DNA of 64,000 nt from Luteimonas granuli (GTDB lineage Bacteria > Pseudomonadota > Gammaproteobacteria > Xanthomonadales > Xanthomonadaceae), in assembly GCF_007795095.1 (NCBI RefSeq), contig NZ_CP042218.1:2211001-2275000 (forward strand), read 5' to 3'. The position numbers and the translations under genes were made by a program. Below the pieces are notes generated by a model. That model did not search any database and was not told the DNA's origin. It was given only the letters and a program-made list of their open reading frames with translations. Within the stretch, counting starts at the first letter, position 1; each line of letters begins with the position of its first letter. This document shows positions 30,211 through 37,731 of the stretch, piece after piece.

Positions 30211-31666
30211 GCAGGAGGCGGGCGCCGCACGGGTCCTGCTCCTGGCGCGTGCCGGCGTAGCCCGGCAGCGGCTGGAGAGTGCGCTGGAAGAGGCCGGCGC
30301 GGAGCTGCTGCGCACCGTGGACCCGAACGAAGGCGATCCGGCTGAAGCCGTCGCCCTGCGCCCCGGCGCCGTGCTGGTGGCGCTGGAGGCCGCGATCGAG
30401 GATGCGCTGGAGCGCTACGACGCGCTGCTGTCGGACCCCGGGGTGCTGGTCATGTTCGAGGAGGCGGAAGTCGCCGCGAACCGGGATGGCTGGGACGCCG
30501 CGCGCTGGGTCCGCCACCTTGCCGCCAAGCTCCACGGCCACCAGGATGTCCTTCCGCCGGGCGCCGGGGCCGAGGACCTCGCACGCCCCGCGGCGGACGC
30601 GCCGCACGGGCCCGACGCCGGCCTTTCCAGCCTTGACGCTTCTTCCGGCGGCAGCGTGGCCGGCTTCGACGGCCTGCTCGCCGCCGAAGACATGGACTGG
30701 TCGTCGTCGGGAGACTACGGGGTCACGGCGGAGGCCGATCCGGAGCTGGCGGCCCTGCTGGCGGCCGCCGAAGCTGCGCAGGACGAGGACCCCGCGGACA
30801 GCGACTCGGGTTCGCGGGCACCCGCACCGGACTGGACCATTTCGCTGGTCGAGGACGAGATCGAGATCGAGATCGAGGACGAGGACGAGGACGCGAACGC
30901 GAACGCGAACGGGGACGCGGGCGGCACCGACAGTGGCGACGACAGCGGCGATGACAGCGACGCCACCGCCGCGGCGAGCGCCACGGCCGACCCTCTGTCG
31001 CTCGGCAGCGGACTCTCCCTGGTCGAGGACGATTCTCCGATCATCGCGCGCGTCGCGCAGACTCCGACGGTCGATTTCGACGCCCTTGCAGCCCGTCTTG
31101 GGGGCCTGTCGCTGGTCGATCCCGACAGCCCCGGTGACGGCAGGTTGCGCGGTGCGGTGATGATCGAGGCCGGACTCGGTGGCCCCGACGCAGTGCGCCA
31201 GCTGCTGGGCGGCCTGGACGATGAACTGCCGCGCGCGGTGCTGGTCCGGCTGCAGCTCGACGGCGGCCGCTATGACCGCCTGGTGCAACAGATGCAGCGT
31301 GCCACTTCCGCCCCGGTCGTACTGGCCGAGGCCGGAGCGTCCGCCGACCCGGGCACGGTGTACTTCCTGCCGCCCGGGATCGTGGCCGCCGAGGGCGGGG
31401 CGCGACTGGTCTTCGTGGACGCCGACGGCGGAGACGGCTACGGGTCGCTGCCTGCCGGCGACAGCGCCCTGGTCTTCCTGAGCGGTGCCGACGCCGCCCG
31501 GGTCGACCGCGCGATGGAGGTGGCCGCAGCCGGCGTACTGGTACTCGCCCAGGCGCCGGACACCTGCTACGACGCCACGGCGGTCGATGCCCTGGTCGCA
31601 CGCGGCGCCGTGTCGGCCGAGCCCGGCAGCCTGGCACAGGCCCTGCTCGACCATTGGTCTTCATGA
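30200..31666 (+). CDS. Degenerate CheB-like protein of the Pil-Chp cluster
   Basis: A 488-residue protein at the chpB position. Residues 10-115 look like a receiver without the phospho-Asp (VLVALEAA). A long acidic, low-complexity linker (about 120-300) follows, then a CheB methylesterase fold. Aligned to E. coli CheB, Ser164, His190 and Asp286 correspond to Gly325 ([10 protein letters not shown]), Gln352 (VRLQLD) and Ala433 (LSGADAAR), so the whole catalytic triad is gone while surrounding sequence (YFLPPG, AQAPDTC) remains. It is probably a structural or regulatory relic rather than an enzyme. The start overlaps the chpA end by 11 bases (ATG at 30200 or 30203). Confidence 0.85.
   Translation: MMAEQEAGAARVLLLARAGVARQRLESALEEAGAELLRTVDPNEGDPAEAVALRPGAVLVALEAAIEDALERYDALLSDPGVLVMFEEAEVAANRDGWDAARWVRHLAAKLHGHQDVLPPGAGAEDLARPAADAPHGPDAGLSSLDASSGGSVAGFDGLLAAEDMDWSSSGDYGVTAEADPELAALLAAAEAAQDEDPADSDSGSRAPAPDWTISLVEDEIEIEIEDEDEDANANANGDAGGTDSGDDSGDDSDATAAASATADPLSLGSGLSLVEDDSPIIARVAQTPTVDFDALAARLGGLSLVDPDSPGDGRLRGAVMIEAGLGGPDAVRQLLGGLDDELPRAVLVRLQLDGGRYDRLVQQMQRATSAPVVLAEAGASADPGTVYFLPPGIVAAEGGARLVFVDADGGDGYGSLPAGDSALVFLSGADAARVDRAMEVAAAGVLVLAQAPDTCYDATAVDALVARGAVSAEPGSLAQALLDHWSS
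30851..30910 (+). repeat. Triplicated hexamers in the CheB-like gene linker
   Basis: GAGATC three times, GAGGAC three times and GCGAAC three times follow one another after a single GAGGAC, coding (Glu-Ile)3(Glu-Asp)3(Ala-Asn)3. All units are in frame and each has exactly three copies. Confidence 0.85.
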
Positions 31667-31676
31667 GGTCCCGGCG

Positions 31677-32165
31677 ATGAACGCACCCGCTCTCCAGGAA
31701 ATCCGCGGCGTCCTGATCCAGGTCGAAGGCGCGCGCCTGCTGCTGCCGAACGCGACCATCGCCGAGGTGCTGTCGTTCGCCGATCCGGAGCCGGTGCCCG
31801 GCGCGCCCGACTGGATGCTCGGACGCATCCGCTGGCGAGGCTGGCAACTGCCGCTGACCTCGTTCCCGCGCCTGGCCGGCATCGGCGACGAGGCCGGCGG
31901 ACCGGGCAGCAAGATCGTGGTGCTCAAGGCGCTGGGCGGCGATGCCCGCCTGCCCTATGTGGCGTTGCTGACCAGGGGGTTCCCCCGCCTGGTCACGGTC
32001 TCGCGCGACGCGCTGGTCGCCGATGCGGGCGAGGGCGATGCCGGCGGCGATGCGGCCGGGCTGCCACGGTGCGTGCTGATGCGCGTACTGCTCAACGACG
32101 AGCGGGCGCTGCTGCCCGACGTGGACGCCATCGAAGCCGCGATCCGCGAGGCGCTGGCGGCCTGA
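31677..32165 (+). CDS. chpC: CheW-like protein ChpC
   Basis: Second CheW-type adaptor of the cluster, 162 residues, from the ATG at 31677, ten bases after the CheB-like stop. The CheW fold is seen in RGVLIQVEGARLLLPNATIAEVL, PDWMLGRIRWRGWQLPLTSF (broken here at 20) and VLKALGG. A Gly/Asp/Ala loop near residues 120-132 is unusual. In Pseudomonas ChpC helps connect extra inputs to ChpA. Last gene of the operon; it faces rsmE with 15 bases between stops. Confidence 0.88.
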   Translation: MNAPALQEIRGVLIQVEGARLLLPNATIAEVLSFADPEPVPGAPDWMLGRIRWRGWQLPLTSFPRLAGIGDEAGGPGSKIVVLKALGGDARLPYVALLTRGFPRLVTVSRDALVADAGEGDAGGDAAGLPRCVLMRVLLNDERALLPDVDAIEAAIREALAA

Positions 32166-32180
32166 GCCCGGCGGCGCCCG

Positions 32181-32918
32181 TCAGGCGAGATCCCCGAATG
32201 CCGCCTGCAGTGCGCTGATCGCGGCGATGCCCGCGGTCTCGGTGCGCAGGATCCGCGGCCCCAGGCGCAGGCCTTCGAAGCCGGCGTCCGCCAGCACCGA
32301 GCGATCGCGCGGCGACCAGCCGCCTTCGGGACCGATGCCGACCACGACGGTCCGGTTCCCGGGCCCGGCCAGTCCGCGCACGCAGGCCGTGGCGGCGGGA
32401 TCCAGGACCAGCTTCAGCGCATCGGCGGGCAGGTCCGCGACCGCTTCGGCCAGTCCCAGCGGCGCTGCGACCGGAGGCAGCATTGCGCGGCCGCTCTGTC
32501 CGCAGGCGGAAGCGACCACGCCGCGCCAGTGTGCCAGGCGCTTCTCCAGGCGCGTGGCGTCCAGCCGTACTTCGCTGCGCTCGCTCGAGACCGGCACAAA
32601 GCCGGCGACGCCGAGTTCGGTCGCCTTCTGCAGGATCCAGTCCATCTTCTCGCCGCGGGCCACGCCCTGGAGCAGCACGATCCGCAGCCGCGACTCGTTG
32701 TCGACCTTGCGCGCGGACAGCACGTCCACTTCGCCGCCGCGCTTGCCGGCCGCGGTGATCCGGCAGTCGTAGTCGAAACCGTCGCCGTTGAACAGAACGC
32801 AGCCATCGCCAACACCGAGCCGGAGCACCCGCAGAAGATGCGCGGCGGCCGGTTCCGGAAGCTCGAGCCTCGCTCCAATGGCGAGCGGGGCGTCGATGTA
32901 CTCGCGATTCTGGCGCAT
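32181..32918 (-). CDS. rsmE: 16S rRNA (uracil(1498)-N(3))-methyltransferase
   Basis: SPOUT-class enzyme that methylates U1498 of 16S rRNA, 245 residues. An N-terminal PUA-like domain (HLLRVLRLGVGDGCVLFNGDG) is followed by the knotted SAM site: IGPEGGWSPRD and LGPRILRTETAGIAAISALQ. GEKMDWILQKATELGV is also conserved. The start is the ATG after GGAGAGGGATTCCCC, a good ribosome site. It is downstream of bioA with 37 bases between them, possibly one transcript. Confidence 0.96.
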   Translation of the reverse strand: MRQNREYIDAPLAIGARLELPEPAAAHLLRVLRLGVGDGCVLFNGDGFDYDCRITAAGKRGGEVDVLSARKVDNESRLRIVLLQGVARGEKMDWILQKATELGVAGFVPVSSERSEVRLDATRLEKRLAHWRGVVASACGQSGRAMLPPVAAPLGLAEAVADLPADALKLVLDPAATACVRGLAGPGNRTVVVGIGPEGGWSPRDRSVLADAGFEGLRLGPRILRTETAGIAAISALQAAFGDLA

Positions 32919-32955
32919 GGGGAATCCCTCTCCTTTCGCTGCGGACCGGGCGTGG

Positions 32956-34362
32956 TCAGACGGCCCCGGTCGCAGCCACGATCGCCGCCTCGGTGGCTTC
33001 GGCGAGGAGCGCCAGCTGGGCGTCGTCGATGCAGTAGGGCGGCATCCAGTAGAGGATGTCGCCCAGCGGACGCAGCATCACTCCGTGGTCGAGAGCGGCA
33101 CGGTAGGCACGCAGGCCGACGCGCTCGGCGGGGTCGAAGGGCGAGGCGCGATCGCCGTCGCGGGTGAGCTCGAAGGCAACCACCATGCCGGCCTGCCGCA
33201 CCTCCGCCACATGCGGCAGCGAGGCCAGCGGCGTGGCCGCCTCGGCCATCCTGGATGCGGTCACGCGGTTGCGGGCGAGCACGTCGTCGGACTCGAAGAT
33301 GTCCAGTGACGCCAGCGCCGCGGCGCAGGCCAGCGGATTGCCGGTATAGCTGTGCGAATGCAGGAAGGCGCGCTCCCGCGAGTCGTCCAGGAAGCCGTCG
33401 TAGATGGACTGCGTCGCCAGCACCGCGGCCAGCGGCAGGAAGCCGCCGGTCAGGCCCTTCGACATGCACATGAGGTCGGGCATCACGCCGGCCTGTTCGA
33501 ACGCGAACATCGTGCCCGTGCGGCCGAAGCCGGTCGCGATCTCGTCGGCGATGAGGAACACGCCGTGCACGTCGCAGAGTTCGCGCGCGCGCCGGAGGTA
33601 CACCGGGTGGTGCATGCGCATGCCACCGGCGCACTGCAGGCGCGGCTCCAGGATCAGCGCGCAGACTTCGCCGGGGTGCTCGTCGAGCAGGCGCGCGAGC
33701 GCGTCGGCCGCCTCCTCGGCGCAGTCCTCGGCGGACTGTCCCGGGCGCGCATTCCACGCATCGGGCGAGGGCGCGAACATCGCTTCCATCAGCAGCGGTG
33801 CATAGATGCGCCGGTACAGCGGGATGTCGCCGACCGAGAGCGCGCCGATGGTCTCGCCGTGGTAACCGTTGGCGAGTGCGACGAACTTCGTGCGCCGCGG
33901 CTCGTCGCCGCGGTTGCGGTACCAGTGGAAGGCCATCTTCAGGGCGACCTCGACTCCGGCCGAGCCGTTGTCCGCGTAGAACACCTTCGCCAGAGGCGCA
34001 CGCCCTGGCTGGCGGGGCGCGATGCGAAGCAGGCGCTCCGCCAGCTCGACCGCCCCTTCATGGGTGGCACCGGCGAGGATCACGTGCTCCAGCCGGCGCG
34101 CCTGGCGGGCGATCGCCTCCGCGATGCGCGGTTCGGCGTGCCCATGGATGTTGGTCCACCAGCTGCTGACGGCGTCGAGGGTGCGGCGGCCGTCGTGGCC
34201 GACCAGCCAGGCACCCTCGCCGTGCGACACCGTCAGCAGCGGCAGGGTGTCGGGGTGCTCGCGCATCTGCGTGCACGGGTGCCAGAGCACGGCGAGATCG
34301 CGGGATCGCCAGTCGCCGCCCTCGGCTAGAATGGCGGCATCGTGGAAAGACCTGTCGGACAT
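32956..34362 (-). CDS. bioA: Adenosylmethionine-8-amino-7-oxononanoate aminotransferase
   Basis: PLP enzyme of biotin synthesis that converts 7-keto-8-aminopelargonate to 7,8-diaminopelargonate with SAM as amino donor. The 468-residue sequence has HPCTQM near the N-terminus, SSWWTNIHGHA, YHGETIGALSVGD, FLIADEIATGFGRTG and the PLP Lys302 in CMSKGLTGGFLP. Length and motifs are typical. No other bio gene is near. A GATAAT lies 6 bases before the ATG, so the message may be leaderless. The gene's first bases overlap the predicted nudE promoter region. Confidence 0.96.
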   Translation of the reverse strand: MSDRSFHDAAILAEGGDWRSRDLAVLWHPCTQMREHPDTLPLLTVSHGEGAWLVGHDGRRTLDAVSSWWTNIHGHAEPRIAEAIARQARRLEHVILAGATHEGAVELAERLLRIAPRQPGRAPLAKVFYADNGSAGVEVALKMAFHWYRNRGDEPRRTKFVALANGYHGETIGALSVGDIPLYRRIYAPLLMEAMFAPSPDAWNARPGQSAEDCAEEAADALARLLDEHPGEVCALILEPRLQCAGGMRMHHPVYLRRARELCDVHGVFLIADEIATGFGRTGTMFAFEQAGVMPDLMCMSKGLTGGFLPLAAVLATQSIYDGFLDDSRERAFLHSHSYTGNPLACAAALASLDIFESDDVLARNRVTASRMAEAATPLASLPHVAEVRQAGMVVAFELTRDGDRASPFDPAERVGLRAYRAALDHGVMLRPLGDILYWMPPYCIDDAQLALLAEATEAAIVAATGAV

Positions 34363-34404
34363 CGCGGCATTATCGCCCTTCGGGCACCGCGGGGGTGCCG
34401 GTGA
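34342..34404 (+). other. Possible 20-codon leader ORF ahead of nudE
   Basis: GTG at 34342, preceded by TAGAAT (34327-34332) as a possible -10 box, opens a frame coding MERPVGHRGIIALRAPRGCR. Its TGA (34402-34404) overlaps the GTG proposed for nudE at 34401, the same GTGA coupling seen at real gene borders here. A hairpin, GGCACC-GCGGG-GGTGCC (34383-34399), ends just before that GTG. It may be chance because it also lies over the bioA start. Confidence 0.3.
34369..34374 (-). promoter_or_regulatory. -10 box GATAAT of bioA (probably leaderless)
   Basis: GATAAT on the minus strand ends 6 bases before the bioA ATG, the spacing expected when transcription starts at the first codon. There is no Shine-Dalgarno and the -35 region is GC-rich. 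Confidence 0.5.
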
Positions 34405-34955
34405 GCCGTCCGCTGCCGACGATCCACCGCATCACCGAGTCCGACGCCGGCCCCTACCGCCTTGAGCGGCTGGACCTCGAGTTCGCCAACGGCGAGCGCC
34501 GCCGCTATGAACGCCTGCACGGTCGCGGACACGGCGCAGTGGTGGTGGTGCCCCTGATCGACGACGACACCGTGCTCCTGGTGCGCGAGTACGCGGCCGG
34601 CGTGCACCGTTACGAGCTGGGCCTGGTGAAGGGCCGCATCGATGCCGGCGAGAGTCCGGCCCAGGCCGCCGACCGCGAGCTGAAGGAAGAGGCCGGCTAC
34701 GGCGCGCGCCGCCTGGACGTGCTGCGCAGCCTGACCCTGGCGCCGACCTACATGAGCCATTCCACCCACCTGGTCGTGGCGCGCGACCTCTACCCCGAGC
34801 GTCTGCCCGGCGACGAGCCGGAAGAGCTCGAGGTCGTGCCCTGGAAGCTCGACGCCCTGCACGAACTGGTGCTGCGCGAGGATTTCTCCGAAGGCCGCTC
34901 GATCGCGGCGCTGTTCGTCGCCCGTGACTGGCTGCAGCATCATGCGGGCCGTTGA
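34401..34955 (+). CDS. nudE: ADP compounds hydrolase, Nudix family
   Basis: Nudix hydrolase of 184 residues, related to E. coli NudE, which cleaves ADP-ribose, NADH and Ap3A. The Nudix box GRIDAGESPAQAADRELKEEAG fits G-x5-E-x7-RE-x-EE-x-G exactly (shown in two parts: GRIDAGES and RELKEEAG). LAPTYMSHSTHLVVARDL and EEL follow. The start could be GTG 34395 or GTG 34401; I prefer the latter, which gives MSRPLPTIHRI. It overlaps cysQ by 14 bases, and the trio nudE-cysQ-mazG forms a nucleotide house-cleaning operon. Confidence 0.9.
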   Translation: MSRPLPTIHRITESDAGPYRLERLDLEFANGERRRYERLHGRGHGAVVVVPLIDDDTVLLVREYAAGVHRYELGLVKGRIDAGESPAQAADRELKEEAGYGARRLDVLRSLTLAPTYMSHSTHLVVARDLYPERLPGDEPEELEVVPWKLDALHELVLREDFSEGRSIAALFVARDWLQHHAGR

Positions 34956-35748
34956 CGAGGGCGTGCGCGAAGGCGTGATCGCCATCGCCCGCGAGGCCGG
35001 AGCGGCGATCATGGCCGTGCACGACGACGACCTGGCCGTGCGCGCCAAGGCCGACGCCAGCCCGGTGACCGCAGCGGACCTGGCTGCACACCGCTGCATC
35101 GTGGACGCGCTGGCGCGGCTGACGCCCGACATCCCGGTGCTGTCGGAAGAGTCCGCGCATACGGTGTCCCTGCAGGAGCGGTGCGGCTGGACGCGTTTCT
35201 GGCTTGTGGATCCGCTCGACGGCACCCGTGAATTCCTGAAGCGCAACGGCGAATTCACGGTCAACATCGCCCTGGTCGACCACGGCGTGGCGGTGTTCGG
35301 CGTGATCCAGGCCCCGGTGACGGGCGTGGTCTGGCATGGCGCGCCAGGGCGGGGCGCGTTCCGCCGCGAGGATGGGACCGAGCGCGCCATCGCCAGCCGC
35401 CGCCCGGCCACCGCGCCGCTGCGCGTGGCCGCCAGCCGTTCGCACCTGGACGAACGCACCGCGGCCCTGCTCGGCCGCATCGGCGACCATGAGACCGTCG
35501 GCCTCGGTTCTTCGCTCAAGTTCTGCCTGCTGGCCGAGGGCGGCATGGACGCCTACCCGCGCCTGGGTCCGACCAGCGAATGGGACACCGCCGCCGGCCA
35601 GGCCATCCTGGAGGCCGCGGGCGGCTGCGTGCTGGACCTGCGCGGCCGGCCCTTCCGCTACAACCAGCGTGACACCCTGCTCAACGGCGACTTCATCGCA
35701 CTGGGCGATCCGGAGTTGCCGTGGAGGGAGTGGATCCAAGGTCCCTGA
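34942..35748 (+). CDS. cysQ: 3'(2'),5'-bisphosphate nucleotidase CysQ
   Basis: Mg2+-dependent, Li+-sensitive phosphatase that recycles PAP from sulfate assimilation and from acyl-carrier-protein loading. The 268-residue sequence has the inositol-monophosphatase family metal sites: KADASPVTAAD, LSEES, DPLDGTREFLKRNGEFTVN, and the C-terminal SEWDTAAGQAILEAAGG. The ATG at 34942 lies inside the end of nudE, indicating translational coupling. A start six codons upstream is less likely. Confidence 0.95.
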   Translation: MRAVDEGVREGVIAIAREAGAAIMAVHDDDLAVRAKADASPVTAADLAAHRCIVDALARLTPDIPVLSEESAHTVSLQERCGWTRFWLVDPLDGTREFLKRNGEFTVNIALVDHGVAVFGVIQAPVTGVVWHGAPGRGAFRREDGTERAIASRRPATAPLRVAASRSHLDERTAALLGRIGDHETVGLGSSLKFCLLAEGGMDAYPRLGPTSEWDTAAGQAILEAAGGCVLDLRGRPFRYNQRDTLLNGDFIALGDPELPWREWIQGP

Positions 35749-35762
35749 CGAGGAGTACCGAA

Positions 35763-36587
35763 GTGTCCGGACAACTGCAGCGATTGCTGGGAATCATGGC
35801 CAGGCTGCGCGATCCGGCGTCCGGGTGCCCGTGGGACCTGGCGCAGGATTTCGCGACGATCGCCCCGTACACGATCGAGGAGGCCTACGAGGTCGCGGAC
35901 GCGATCGATCGGGGCGACATGGAAGGGCTGCGCGACGAGCTGGGGGACCTGCTGCTGCAGGTGGTCTTCCATGCGCAGATGGCCCGCGAGGCCGGGCACT
36001 TCGGCTTCGAGGACCTGGCGCGCGCGATCGCCGACAAGATGGAGCGCCGGCATCCGCACGTGTTCGGTGATGCCGACCGCGAGGATGCGGACGCCGTGCG
36101 CGCCAGCTGGGAAGAGATCAAGCGTGCCGAGCGTGCCGCCGCCGGCGACACGGACACCTCGGCGCTGGCCGGGATCTCGCGCGGGCTGCCGGAATGGCAG
36201 CGCGCGGTGAAACTGCAGGACCGGGCCGCCCGCGTGGGCTTCGACTGGCCGGGCCCGGGACCGGTGATGGCCAAGCTCGAGGAGGAACTGGCGGAGGTCG
36301 GCGCCGAATTCGCCGCTGTGGCCGCCGCGCCGGAGGACGCCGCCGCGCGCGACCGCCTCGAGGCCGAACTCGGCGACCTGCTGTTCGTCGCCGCCAACCT
36401 GGCGCGCCACGCCGGGGTCGACGTCGGTGCCGCGCTGCGCCGCGCCAACCACAAGTTCGAGCGTCGCTTCCGCGGCATGGAAGCGCTGGCCGCAGCCGAT
36501 GGCACCTGCCTGGCGGGACTGTCCCTGGACACCCAGGATGCGTACTGGGAGCGGGCCAAGGCCGGCGAGCGCGGTGCGTCGGGCTGA
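35763..36587 (+). CDS. mazG: Nucleoside triphosphate pyrophosphohydrolase MazG
   Basis: House-cleaning NTP pyrophosphatase of 274 residues with two MazG domains. The first has CPWD, EEAYEVADAI and DELGDLLLQVVFHAQ; the second has KLEEELAEVGAEF and ELGDLLFVAANLARH, giving both EExxE/ExxD metal sites. The GTG at 35763 follows a good ribosome site (GAGGAG), 14 bases after cysQ; an upstream ATG at 35721 lies within cysQ. In E. coli MazG also lowers ppGpp, but no toxin-antitoxin pair is present here. Confidence 0.95.
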   Translation: MSGQLQRLLGIMARLRDPASGCPWDLAQDFATIAPYTIEEAYEVADAIDRGDMEGLRDELGDLLLQVVFHAQMAREAGHFGFEDLARAIADKMERRHPHVFGDADREDADAVRASWEEIKRAERAAAGDTDTSALAGISRGLPEWQRAVKLQDRAARVGFDWPGPGPVMAKLEEELAEVGAEFAAVAAAPEDAAARDRLEAELGDLLFVAANLARHAGVDVGAALRRANHKFERRFRGMEALAAADGTCLAGLSLDTQDAYWERAKAGERGASG

Positions 36588-36624
36588 GGCATGATGGCGG
36601 CAACGGCCTCACCAGGAGCCGACC

Positions 36625-36927
36625 ATGGCCCGTTTCGCCAGCTTCCGGGAGTTCTATCCCTTCTATCTCGGGGAACACAGCAACCGCACTTCGCGCAGAC
36701 TGCATTTCGTCGGCAGCTGCGGGGCGCTGGCGTTCCTGGCCGTGGCGATCGTCAGCGCGAACCCCTGGTGGGTGCTGGCGGCTCTGGCCTGCGGCTACGG
36801 TTTTGCCTGGACCGGCCACTTCTTCTTCGAGAAGAACCGGCCTGCCACCTTCCGCCACCCCTTCTATTCCCTGGCCGGCGACTGGGTGATGTTCAGGGAC
36901 ATCCTGACCGGCAGGATCCCGTTCTGA
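36625..36927 (+). CDS. Mpo1-like (DUF962) small membrane protein
   Basis: A 100-residue protein with two or more hydrophobic helices (about 30-45 and 47-62). It contains the family pattern FYPFYLGEHSNRTSRRLHFVG and FFFEKNRPATFRHPFYSLAGDW (each given only in part). Four His (18, 27, 65, 78) match the proposed iron ligands. In yeast the family member Mpo1 is an Fe(II) dioxygenase that shortens 2-hydroxy fatty acids; whether the bacterial protein does this is unproven, though 2- and 3-hydroxy fatty acids are common in this bacterial family. It follows mazG by 37 bases and ends before the two-component pair. Confidence 0.85.
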   Translation: MARFASFREFYPFYLGEHSNRTSRRLHFVGSCGALAFLAVAIVSANPWWVLAALACGYGFAWTGHFFFEKNRPATFRHPFYSLAGDWVMFRDILTGRIPF

Positions 36928-36999
36928 GCCGTCTTCACACACCGTAGACCCCGGCCCCGGCAGCCTTTCACAAAGCTGAAGACGCCAAGGGAGGACGCG

Positions 37000-37713
37000 A
37001 TGCGTGGAACGCAGGAGCCCGGTGGCCTGGTCCTGATCGTCGAGGACAACCGCAATATCTCGGAGATGGTGGGGGAATATCTCGAAGGCCGTGGCTTCGA
37101 GGTCGACTATGCCGCCGACGGCCTCGACGGATATCGCCTGGCCAGCGAGAACAACTACGACGTGATCGTGCTCGACCTCATGCTGCCCCGCCTGGACGGC
37201 GTGGAGGTCTGCAAGCGCCTGCGCGAGGAGGCGCGCAAATCGACGCCGGTGCTGATGCTGACCGCGCGCGACACGCTGGACGAGAAGCTCACCGGCCTGG
37301 GCGCCGGCGCCGACGACTACCTGGTCAAGCCATTCGCCGTGCAGGAGCTGGAGGCGCGGCTGCGCGCGCTGATCCGCCGCGAGCGCCGCCAGGTGGGCTC
37401 GGAGGTGCTGAAGGTGGCCGACCTGGTGCTCGATCCCGCCAGCCTGCGCGCCACGCGCTCGGGCACAGAACTGCAGCTCTCGCCGATCGGCCTGAAGCTG
37501 CTGACGATCCTGATGCGCGAGTCGCCGCGCGTGGTCAACCGGCAGGAGATCGAGCGCGAGATCTGGGGCAACAGCCTGCCGGATTCCGATACCCTGCGCA
37601 GCCACCTCTACAACCTGCGCAAGACCATCGACAAGCCCTTCGACAAGCCCCTGCTGCACACCGTGCAGAGCGCGGGGTACCGCATCGCGGACATCGAACA
37701 GCCGCCGGCCTGA
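37000..37713 (+). CDS. OmpR/PhoB-family response regulator
   Basis: A 237-residue regulator. The receiver has VEDNRN, phospho-acceptor Asp59 in VLDLMLPRLDG, MLTARD and YLVKPFA. The winged-helix output domain (about 130-230) ends with the DNA-contacting and wing segments SDTLRSHLYNLRKTID and LHTVQSAGYRI. AAGGGAGG precedes the ATG. It is the first gene of a likely five-gene unit with its kinase and a MacAB-type pump, so the pump genes are the obvious targets; this is inference from position. Confidence 0.92.
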   Translation: MRGTQEPGGLVLIVEDNRNISEMVGEYLEGRGFEVDYAADGLDGYRLASENNYDVIVLDLMLPRLDGVEVCKRLREEARKSTPVLMLTARDTLDEKLTGLGAGADDYLVKPFAVQELEARLRALIRRERRQVGSEVLKVADLVLDPASLRATRSGTELQLSPIGLKLLTILMRESPRVVNRQEIEREIWGNSLPDSDTLRSHLYNLRKTIDKPFDKPLLHTVQSAGYRIADIEQPPA

Positions 37714-37731
37714 CGGTCGCGGGACGGACGC

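Noticed and set aside
23761..30315. Open frame of 2184 codons antisense to chpA
   Set aside because: It mirrors chpA almost exactly, as happens in high-GC genes with skewed codon positions; its translation is repetitive and has no domain, and chpA has clear kinase motifs.
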